A stretch of 64,000 bases of DNA from Myxococcales bacterium. GTDB lineage: Bacteria; Myxococcota_A; Polyangia; Polyangiales; Polyangiaceae. A program made the position numbers and the translations under genes. This document shows, in pieces, positions 25,378 through 32,661 of the stretch. Numbering within the stretch: the first letter of the stretch is position 1; the number at the start of each line of letters is the position of its first letter. Under the pieces are notes generated by a model that ran no database searches, had not been told where the DNA came from, and saw only the letters and a list, made by a program, of their open reading frames with translations. The stretch is taken from NCBI GenBank assembly GCA_016712525.1, contig JADJQX010000007.1, positions 1,116,001 to 1,180,000 on the forward strand. Direction: 5' to 3'.

Positions 25378-27138
25378 ATGCGCGCTCGCCTCCTTCCCCT
25401 AGCCTTCGTCGCCGCCTCGTTCGTCCCCGCCGTCATCGCCGCGTGCGGCTCCACGCCGCGCCCCGAGGGTGAGTTCGACGAGCCCGACACCTCGATCGAC
25501 GCGACCATCACGCCGGTCGACGGCGGCTCCTTCACGGACAGTGGGTTCGAGCCCGCCGACGGGTCCATCCTGCCGCCGGCCGGCGAGACGCGCGACCCGG
25601 TCGACTGCAACGAGGCGAAGCAGACCAAGTCGTACGTGGGCTGCGACTACTGGCCCACCGTCAACGCGAACAACGTGTGGTCGATCTTCGACTACGCCGT
25701 GGTCGTCTCGAACACGGGGCAGAACGTCGCGAACGTGACGGTCACCGGGCCGAACAACTTCTCGAAGCAGGTGCAGGTCCCGGCCGGCGAGCTCCGCAAG
25801 ATCTACCTGCCGTGGGTGGCTTCGCTGAAGGGGCCCGACGCCGACAATCAAGGCAGCGCGACCCCGCTCACGGCCTCGGTCTACGCGACCGGCGGCGCCT
25901 ACCACTTGGTCAGCTCGGTGCCCGTGATCGTCGCGCAGTTCAACGCGCTCCAGTACAAGGGCGAGGGCGGCGAAGGGCCCCTCCCCCCGGACGCCGGTCC
26001 CGACGCGAGCCCCCCCGCGAAGAACTGGAGCACGTGCCCGGGCAACGGCGGCGTAGGCTGTTTCTCTTACTCGAACGACGCGTCGCTCCTCTTGCCGAGC
26101 ACGGCCCTCACGACGAACGTCCGCGTCACGGGCTACAAGGGCTGGACGAGCCCCGAGGTCCCGAACCCCATCCCGATCTTCCCGCCGACTCCCAAGCAAG
26201 ACATCATGGGACCTCACATCGCCATCACGGCGGTGGAGGACAACACGACCGTCACCGTCCGGCTCTCCGGGCCCGGAAAGGTGCTCGCGGGCGGCGCGCC
26301 CATCCCGGCCACGAACGGCGGCGGTACGCTCACGCTGAACATGGCCAAGGCGGGTGACGTCGCCGAGCTCGTGAGCGACAAGGGCGAGCGGTTCGATTTC
26401 TCGGGGACGCTCATCACGTCGACCAAGCCGGTCCAGGTGATCGCCGGCCTCCCTTGTGTCAACGTGCCCGCCGGCAAGGGTTACTGCGACCACGTCGAAG
26501 AGACCGTGGCGCCCGCCGAGACGCTCGGGAAGCGCTACGTCGTCGCGCCGCCCACCGGCCCGAAGGGCGGCGGGGTGAAACACTGGGTGCGCTTCGTCGG
26601 CAACCGCGACAACACGACGCTCACCTACGCGCCCGCGAAGCCCGCCAAGTGCCCCGCGACCCTTCAGGCGGGAGAGGTGGTCGACTGCGAGCTCGTGTCG
26701 GAGGCGTTCGACGTGCAGGGCTCGCAAGAGTTCGCCGTCGTCGGCCTGCTCGTCGGGGCGGCGGAGCTCGGAAACCTCACCGAGGCCCAGCGCGGCGACC
26801 CGTCGCTCACGACGTTCGCGTCGGTCGAGCAGTTCCGCACGAAGTACCTCTTCCTCGCCCCCGACGACTACGACGTCACGTTCGTCGACATCGTCGGCGC
26901 GCAGGACTCGGCCCCCAAGGTCGACGGGGTGGCGGTCCCGGCGAGCACCTTCACGACCATCGCGAACGGCCTCGGCGTCTTCCGGGTGAAGCTCGGACCG
27001 GGCAAGAACGGCGCACACGCGCTCGAGTCGGCCAAGCCCGTCGGCATCCAGGTGGTCGGGTACGGCGCCAACACGAGCTACCAGTACCCGGGTGGCTTGA
27101 ACCTGAAGCTCATCTCGGCGCCGCCCGTGCCGAAGTGA
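25378..27138 (+). CDS. IgGFc-binding-like surface lipoprotein
   Basis: The 586-residue product has a lipoprotein signal with lipobox VIAAC (Cys23) and a Pro/Asp-rich linker. A long beta-rich region follows with the IgGFc-binding protein N-terminal domain pattern: SVPVIVAQFNALQYKGEGG (about 181-199), then LLLPSTALTTNVRVTGYKGW, IAITAVEDNTTVTVRLSG, YVVAPPTG with HWVRFVGNRDNTTLTY, and KYLFLAPDDYDVTFVDIVG. Similar proteins are common in Myxococcota as surface or secreted adhesin-like lipoproteins; the name comes from a mammalian mucin-like protein and does not mean that IgG is bound. The gene is a single transcript, closed by an intrinsic terminator at 27169. Confidence 0.75.
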   Translation: MRARLLPLAFVAASFVPAVIAACGSTPRPEGEFDEPDTSIDATITPVDGGSFTDSGFEPADGSILPPAGETRDPVDCNEAKQTKSYVGCDYWPTVNANNVWSIFDYAVVVSNTGQNVANVTVTGPNNFSKQVQVPAGELRKIYLPWVASLKGPDADNQGSATPLTASVYATGGAYHLVSSVPVIVAQFNALQYKGEGGEGPLPPDAGPDASPPAKNWSTCPGNGGVGCFSYSNDASLLLPSTALTTNVRVTGYKGWTSPEVPNPIPIFPPTPKQDIMGPHIAITAVEDNTTVTVRLSGPGKVLAGGAPIPATNGGGTLTLNMAKAGDVAELVSDKGERFDFSGTLITSTKPVQVIAGLPCVNVPAGKGYCDHVEETVAPAETLGKRYVVAPPTGPKGGGVKHWVRFVGNRDNTTLTYAPAKPAKCPATLQAGEVVDCELVSEAFDVQGSQEFAVVGLLVGAAELGNLTEAQRGDPSLTTFASVEQFRTKYLFLAPDDYDVTFVDIVGAQDSAPKVDGVAVPASTFTTIANGLGVFRVKLGPGKNGAHALESAKPVGIQVVGYGANTSYQYPGGLNLKLISAPPVPK

Positions 27139-27168
27139 CCTCGGCGCGCTCCGCTCGAGCGTGACACG

Positions 27169-27208
27169 AAGGCCCGCCACCTCCCCGGTGCGCGGGCCTT
27201 TCTTCTTT
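27169..27208 (+). terminator. Intrinsic terminator after the IgGFc-binding-like gene
   Basis: AAGGCCCGC (27169-27177) and GCGGGCCTT (27192-27200) form a perfect 9-bp stem with a 14-base loop, followed by T-rich TTTCTTCTTT. It begins 31 bp after the lipoprotein stop. Confidence 0.8.
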
Positions 27209-27246
27209 GGTATCGGGCACTTACGCGGCGTGCAGAACGCCTCGGC

Positions 27247-28287
27247 CTACTTTTGGGCGGCCTTGAGCTGGGCCTCGAGGAGCTGCTCCTCGGGCGTCTT
27301 CACGCGCGCGGGTTTGGCCGGAGGCGGGGGCGCGGCCGGGGGAGGCGGGGGCGCGGCCGTAGCGACCTTGGAGGGCCCGTCGGGGAGGAGCGGCGGGGGC
27401 TCCCCAGGTTTCGAGGGGGCGGGGCCCGAGGACGAGGGGGCGGGCTTCGCCTCGGCGGGGGCCGCAGCAGGCTTGGGTGGCGACGGGGGGGCGACCGGCG
27501 CGGGCGCCGCGACGACGTGGACGGCGTCTTTTTCGTCGAACGCGACGACCGCGGCAGGATCACTCGCGGCGGGCTTCGGAGCCGAGAGGAGGGCCTCGGG
27601 GCTCGGCGGGGCGGCAGCGGGCGGTGGGGCGACCGGTGCTGGCGCGGTGACCGCAGACGGCGGGGGTGGTGCGGCCAGCGGAGCCCCGGTCGCCACCGGG
27701 CGCGAAAGACCGCTCGCGACGCGCATGCCCACGATGGCCCCGAGGGCGCCGAGCGCGAGGCACGCGACCGCCCAGGCCACGGCAGGCTTCTCGCGCACCA
27801 CCACCACCTGAGGCTCGGCTTTGGTGGGCACGATCGGCGCCGAAGGCAGCGGTTGCGCGGGGACCGGCACCATGACCGCGTGGGCGACGACGAACGGCGA
27901 GCTCGGCTGCGGCGCGACGATCACGGAGGACGAGGGCGCCGAGGGCGCGCTGCTGGATGGGGCCGGACGAACCGATACGGGCTCCGGCGCGTGGACGGGC
28001 GACGCCGCCGAGCGGGCCACCGGAGCGGGCTTCGCGGGCGCGAGGGGGGCGCCGGCGAGCCCGGGGTTGCCGGGGCCGATCGCACGCGACACCTCGGCCT
28101 CGAGCGAGGCCATGACGTTCTGGACCCCTTCGGGCTCGAGAGGCGCCCCGGGGGTGAGGATGAGGTCGGCGTCGTCGATCGCGAGGAGCTCCGAAGTGGC
28201 GGCCGCGTCCTCGACGACCTCGGCCTCGAGGATGTCGGCGTCGCTGATGCTGTCGGCCTTCGAGGTGCGTTTCGGGAATCGGATCAT
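27247..28287 (-). CDS. Ala/Pro-rich single-pass membrane protein, unknown function
   Basis: ATG at 28287 (MIRFPKRTSKADSISDADIL) is chosen; upstream frame is a shadow of the divergent peptidase gene. The 346-residue product has an acidic N-terminal part (about 1-75), a long Pro/Ala/Ser/Val-rich low-complexity stretch, one transmembrane helix at about 170-190 (AVAWAVACLALGALGAIVGM), and a second Pro/Ala-rich stretch. It ends in a short charged helix (KTPEEQLLEAQLKAAQK). No catalytic motif is seen. Such proteins probably span the periplasm as flexible linkers. It is divergent from the S46 peptidase gene with 252 bp between them. The family is not recognised. Confidence 0.65.
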   Translation of the reverse strand: MIRFPKRTSKADSISDADILEAEVVEDAAATSELLAIDDADLILTPGAPLEPEGVQNVMASLEAEVSRAIGPGNPGLAGAPLAPAKPAPVARSAASPVHAPEPVSVRPAPSSSAPSAPSSSVIVAPQPSSPFVVAHAVMVPVPAQPLPSAPIVPTKAEPQVVVVREKPAVAWAVACLALGALGAIVGMRVASGLSRPVATGAPLAAPPPPSAVTAPAPVAPPPAAAPPSPEALLSAPKPAASDPAAVVAFDEKDAVHVVAAPAPVAPPSPPKPAAAPAEAKPAPSSSGPAPSKPGEPPPLLPDGPSKVATAAPPPPPAAPPPPAKPARVKTPEEQLLEAQLKAAQK

Positions 28288-28539
28288 GTGCGAGACCGGA
28301 CCTGGGGAGTTGGACGGACGCCGCGCCAAACGTATCCGAGCCCACGGACAATTGCCATTCGCGCCCGAGCGAGTCGAGCTTTGCGCGCGTCGCATTCGTG
28401 TCCCCGGCGGGCCGAGCCCCGCGTTCTCCGAGCCGTGGTGAAGGGTGACGCCCGGGCCGAGGTTTGCTAGAGCACCGGTCGGCGCCCGCGAGCGGCGGCC
28501 GCTCAAAAACCCAAGAGTTTCATACTGTTCGAGGTCGAT
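28288..28539. other. Divergent intergenic region
   Basis: This 252-bp region separates the starts of the Ala/Pro-rich membrane protein (minus) and the S46 peptidase (plus) and must contain both promoters. It is moderately GC-rich with an AT-richer patch just before the peptidase gene (near 28510-28535). I see no clear -35/-10 pair and no coding frame. Confidence 0.4.
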
Positions 28540-30825
28540 ATGCGTCGCCTTTCGCTCGTGCTCGTGTTGCCTCTCGCCCTCGGTCTCGTGTCCGCGTGTG
28601 GACCCGAGGCGCTCCCTCCCCCTCCCCCGCCGCCGGCCACACCGAAGGCCCCCCCAGCCCCGAGCGCGAGCGCCGCGCCCCCGAAGGCGCCGAAGGTGGC
28701 CTTCGAGAACCCTGGCGGCATGTGGATGCCGTCGCAGATGGCGGCGCCCAAACACGCCGAGACGCTGAAAAAGCTCGGGCTCGAGCTCGACCCGAAGGAC
28801 CTCGCGAGCCCCACGTCGAGCGTGCTCTCGTCGGTCGTGAGCCTCGGGGGTTGCTCGGCGTCCTTCGTGTCGCGCGAGGGGCTCGTCATCACGAACCACC
28901 ACTGCGCGACGGGCGCGCTCGGCTACAACTCCACCCCGAAAGAAAACCTCCTCCGCGACGGGTTCATGGCGAAGACGCGGGCGGAGGAGCGTTCGAACGG
29001 GCCCCAAGCGCGCGTCTACGTCACCCGCAAGCTCGAGGACGTGACCGCCAAGGTGCTCGACGGGGCCATGGCCGAGGCCGATCCGAAGAAGCGCTACGAG
29101 ATCGTGGAGCGGCACGGCAAGGAGCTCGTGGCGGCGTGCGAGAAGGACCGCCCTGGCACACGCTGCTCGGTCGTCTCGTACTACGCGGGCAAGATGCACG
29201 TGCTCATCGACCAGATGGAAATTCGTGACGTGCGCCTCGTCTACGCGCCTCCGTCGGGCGTCGGCAACTACGGCGGCGAGATCGACAACTGGCGCTGGCC
29301 CCGCCACACGGGCGACGTGTCCATGTTCCGCGCGTACGTGGGCAAAGACGGGAAACCCGCCGACTACTCGCCGGACAACGTCCCCTACGCGCCACCGCAT
29401 TTCCTCACCGTGGCGACGAAGCCCCTCGAAGAGGGGGACCTCGTGATGGTCGCCGGGTACCCGGGGCGCACCCAGTCGTGGCGCTCGGGGCCCGAGGTCG
29501 ACGAGGCGATCGCGTTCTCGTACCCGCGTCGTCAGAAGCTCTGCGAAGACGCGTTGGCGCGGCTCGCCGAGCTCGGCGCGGCCTCGGAGGACGTGAAGAT
29601 CAAGGCGACGCCGCAGGTGCGACGCTTCGGGAACGCCCTCACGAACACGAAGGGGCAGCTCGAAGGGCTCGTCGCCGGGGGCCTCGCCCAGAAAAAGTCC
29701 GAGGACGACGCCAAGCTCACGGCCTTCGTCGAGGCCGAGCCGGCCCGGCGCGCCAAATACGGAGACGTGCTCGCCGACCTCCGTTCGATCGTGAACGAGT
29801 TCGCGAAGACGCGCGAGGCCGACGCCGAGGTGCGCTCCGACCTGATGCTCCCGAGCCTGCTCCAGGCCGCGGTCCAGATCGTGCGCGCCGTGAAGGAGCG
29901 CGCGCGACCGGACGCCGATCGGCGCCCCGATTTCCAGGAGCGGAACCTCCCCCGGATCGAGCAGTCCCTCGCGGCGCTCGAGAAGAGCTACGCCCGCCCC
30001 CTCGACGAGGGCATGTTTCTCCTCGCGCTCGAGCGCATCGCCAAGGTCCGGCCCGAGGAGCGCTCTCCGGCGTTCAAGATCGCGCTCCCGAGCGGCGACG
30101 TGAAGGACGCGAAGAAGGCGATCTCCGCTCTCTACGCGAAGACGAAGCTCGAGGATCCGCGCGTCCGGAAGGACCTCTTCCGCCTCGCGAAGACGAAGGA
30201 CATCGCGGCCTCGAAGGACCCGCTGATCGTGCTCGCGCGGAAGCTCGTCCCGCTGGTCGAGGCGGCCGAGGATCGCGAGCACGCGCTCGAGGGGCGGATG
30301 CTCCCCGTGAAGGCGCGCTACGTGGACGCGAAGCGCGAGGTGGCCGGCGTCGAGCTCGCTCCCGACGCGAACAGCACCCTGCGCGTCACGTATGGAACGG
30401 TGCGCGGATATGCGCCGAAGAAGGACGCGAAGCCCTACCGGCCCTTCACGACGCTCTCCGAGATGCTCGCGAAGAACACGAAAAAAGAGCCGTTCGACGT
30501 GCCCGAGCGGCTCGTCGCGGCGGCCTCGGCGAAGCGCTTCGGGCCCTACGTCGACGCGACGCTCGGCGAGGTCCCGGTCGACTTCTTGGCCGACCTCCAC
30601 ATCACCGGCGGCAACTCCGGGAGCGCGACGCTCGACGCGCGCGGGCACCTCACGGGCCTCGTGTTCGACGGCAACTACGAGGCGATGGCCTCGGACTGGC
30701 TCTTTTTGCCCGAGATCACACGCAGCATCCACGTGGACATCCGGTACGTGCTCTGGCTGCTCGACGCCGTCGACGGCGGAGATCACCTGCTGAAAGAAAT
30801 GGGCGTCACGCCCAAGGTCGACTGA
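28540..30825 (+). CDS. S46 family dipeptidyl peptidase (DPP7-type), lipoprotein
   Basis: The 761-residue product has a lipoprotein signal with lipobox VSAC (Cys20), then a Pro/Ala linker and the S46 peptidase domain. The triad motifs are ITNHHC (His at 120/121), GDVSMFRAY (Asp near 258) and GGNSGS (Ser693). Gly711, 18 residues after the Ser, occupies the position that is Gly in DPP7 and Arg in the acidic-specific DPP11, so a DPP7-like preference for hydrophobic second residues is expected. These enzymes remove dipeptides from peptide N-termini in the periplasm or at the outer membrane, helping use of proteins as food. That suits a predatory or proteolytic bacterium. It is transcribed alone and ends 64 bp from a convergent gene. 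Confidence 0.9.
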   Translation: MRRLSLVLVLPLALGLVSACGPEALPPPPPPPATPKAPPAPSASAAPPKAPKVAFENPGGMWMPSQMAAPKHAETLKKLGLELDPKDLASPTSSVLSSVVSLGGCSASFVSREGLVITNHHCATGALGYNSTPKENLLRDGFMAKTRAEERSNGPQARVYVTRKLEDVTAKVLDGAMAEADPKKRYEIVERHGKELVAACEKDRPGTRCSVVSYYAGKMHVLIDQMEIRDVRLVYAPPSGVGNYGGEIDNWRWPRHTGDVSMFRAYVGKDGKPADYSPDNVPYAPPHFLTVATKPLEEGDLVMVAGYPGRTQSWRSGPEVDEAIAFSYPRRQKLCEDALARLAELGAASEDVKIKATPQVRRFGNALTNTKGQLEGLVAGGLAQKKSEDDAKLTAFVEAEPARRAKYGDVLADLRSIVNEFAKTREADAEVRSDLMLPSLLQAAVQIVRAVKERARPDADRRPDFQERNLPRIEQSLAALEKSYARPLDEGMFLLALERIAKVRPEERSPAFKIALPSGDVKDAKKAISALYAKTKLEDPRVRKDLFRLAKTKDIAASKDPLIVLARKLVPLVEAAEDREHALEGRMLPVKARYVDAKREVAGVELAPDANSTLRVTYGTVRGYAPKKDAKPYRPFTTLSEMLAKNTKKEPFDVPERLVAAASAKRFGPYVDATLGEVPVDFLADLHITGGNSGSATLDARGHLTGLVFDGNYEAMASDWLFLPEITRSIHVDIRYVLWLLDAVDGGDHLLKEMGVTPKVD

Positions 30826-30850
30826 GCGAGCCGAGGCGACTCGAGACCTG

Positions 30851-30881
30851 GGCGGGCACGTGGCGTTCGCTCGTGCCCGCC
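30851..30881. terminator. Hairpin between convergent peptidase and P5C dehydrogenase genes
   Basis: GGCGGGCACG (30851-30860) and CGTGCCCGCC (30872-30881) form a perfect 10-bp GC-rich stem with an 11-base loop. It lies between stop codons at 30825 (plus) and 30890 (minus), a place for a bidirectional terminator. No T-run is present. Confidence 0.6.
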
Positions 30882-30889
30882 GGATCGGC

Positions 30890-32518
30890 TCACGCCTCTC
30901 GCATCGACGGGTAGAGCACCTCGCGAGGGGGCACGAACGTCTCTTTGACGGTGCGAGGAGAGGCCCAGCGCAGCAGGTTGAACGCGCTCCCGGCCTTGTC
31001 GTTCGTGCCCGAGCCTCGGGCGCCTCCGAACGGCTGTTGGCCGACCACCGCGCCGGTGGGCTTGTCGTTCACGTAGAAGTTGCCCGCGGCTTGGCGAAGC
31101 CTGTGCGCCGCGTGGGACACGAACGCGCGATCCTCCGAGAAAATGGCCCCCGTGAGCGCGTAGGGGCTCGTCTCGTCGACGAGGCCGAGGGCCGCCTCGA
31201 CGTCGGCGTCGTCGTAGACGTAGATGCCCAAGATGGGCCCGAAGAGCTCCTCCTGGAAGAGCGCGTGTTTCGGATCGCCGACCTTGAAGATCGTGGGACC
31301 GGCGAAGTAGCCCTCGGCGTTCGACCACGGCCCCTCGGCGACGAGCGTGCACGACGCGTCGGCTTTGAGGCGATCGCGCCAGCCAGCGAGCCTCGCGTAG
31401 GCGCGCTCGTCGATCACGGCGCCCATGAACGTGCGGAAGTCGTCGACCGGCCCTACGCGCAGCTCGGCGACGTGGGACACGAGGAGCTTCTCGAGCTTCG
31501 GCCAGAGCGATTTCGGGACGTAGGCGCGCGAGGCGGCGCTGCACTTCTGCCCCGAGAACTCGAACGCGCCCCGCACGAGGGCCACCGCGAGGGCCTCGAC
31601 GTCGGCGCTCGGGTGGGCAAAAACGAAGTCTTTTCCGCCCGTTTCGCCGACCACACGCGGGTAGCTCCGGTAGGACGCGATGCGCTCGCCGACGCCGCGG
31701 AGGAGCGACTGGAAGACACGGGTGGAGCCCGTGAAGTGGATGCCGGCGAGGTCGGGGCTCGCGAGGCACGCCGCCCCGACGCTCGCGCCCTCCCCGTGCA
31801 CGACGTTGATGACGCCCTTCGGGAGCCCGGCGGCCTCGAACAAGGCCACCGTGTGGTGCGCGGCGAGGGCCTGCGTCTCGGCGGGCTTCCACACGACCAC
31901 ATTGCCCATGAGCGCGCACGAGGCGGGGAGGTTGCCCGCGATGGCCGTGAAATTGAAGGGCGTCACGGCGAGCACGAAGCCCTCGAGCGGGCGGAGCTCG
32001 ACCTGGTTTATGACCCCGGGCGGCGAGATCGGCTGCTCCACGAGCCGCGTCGCGAAGTAGGCGTTGAAGCGCAAGAAGTCGACGAGCTCGCAGGCCGCGT
32101 CGATCTCGGCTTGGAAGGCGGTCTTGCTCTGGCCGAGCATGGTGGCGGCGTTGAGGCGCTGCCGAAACGGGCCGGCGAGGAGGTCGGCGGCGCGCTGGAA
32201 GATGCGGGCGCGCGCGAGGAGCGGCATCGCGGCCCACTCCGGGGCGGCCTTTTTGGCGGCGGCGATCGCCCGCTCGGCCATGGCGTGACCCCCGTGGCGT
32301 GCGCGGCCGATCACCTTGTGGTGCGCGTGCGGGGACCTCACGTCGAACGGGGCGCCCTCGTGCACGGCCTCGCCCCCGATCACGTGAGGGATGTCGGGGC
32401 ATTCGCCGGAGAGGCGCGCGAGCTCGGCCTTCAGCGCGCCGCGCTCGGGGGAGCCCGGGGCGTAGGTCAGAACGGGCTCGTTCGGGGGGCACGGGAGCGG
32501 GGACGGAAGGTCGAGCAA
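30890..32518 (-). CDS. pruA: L-glutamate gamma-semialdehyde (1-pyrroline-5-carboxylate) dehydrogenase
   Basis: The 542-residue product is a complete aldehyde dehydrogenase of the P5CDH group. It shows the NAD-binding segment FNFTAIAGNLPASCALMGNV and IHFTGSTRVFQ, the general base Glu in VGETGGKD (about 293) and the catalytic Cys in GQKCSA (about 325). C-terminal motifs are QEELFGPILGIYVY and PFGGARGSGTNDKAG. It oxidises glutamate semialdehyde to glutamate with NAD+, the second step of proline breakdown. Here the enzyme is monofunctional, as in eukaryotes and Gram-positives, with no fused proline dehydrogenase; that partner is not in the window. It is divergent from the GH13-like gene. Confidence 0.93.
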   Translation of the reverse strand: MLDLPSPLPCPPNEPVLTYAPGSPERGALKAELARLSGECPDIPHVIGGEAVHEGAPFDVRSPHAHHKVIGRARHGGHAMAERAIAAAKKAAPEWAAMPLLARARIFQRAADLLAGPFRQRLNAATMLGQSKTAFQAEIDAACELVDFLRFNAYFATRLVEQPISPPGVINQVELRPLEGFVLAVTPFNFTAIAGNLPASCALMGNVVVWKPAETQALAAHHTVALFEAAGLPKGVINVVHGEGASVGAACLASPDLAGIHFTGSTRVFQSLLRGVGERIASYRSYPRVVGETGGKDFVFAHPSADVEALAVALVRGAFEFSGQKCSAASRAYVPKSLWPKLEKLLVSHVAELRVGPVDDFRTFMGAVIDERAYARLAGWRDRLKADASCTLVAEGPWSNAEGYFAGPTIFKVGDPKHALFQEELFGPILGIYVYDDADVEAALGLVDETSPYALTGAIFSEDRAFVSHAAHRLRQAAGNFYVNDKPTGAVVGQQPFGGARGSGTNDKAGSAFNLLRWASPRTVKETFVPPREVLYPSMREA

Positions 32519-32661
32519 CGGGGGCCTCGGGGCAGCGGGTTTGGCGCATCGTCCCGCTCTTTCGGGCGCTTGGGTAGCATCACGAGGGAAAATCGCGCAC
32601 GGTCCGTTTGCGCGGCGTCCGGTTCCGGCGTATGACCGTCACTCATCTGTGAGGTGCTAAT

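Noticed and set aside
28288..30786. Upstream extension of the Ala/Pro-rich membrane protein frame
   Set aside because: Antisense of the S46 peptidase; the coding signal begins at the ATG at 28287.
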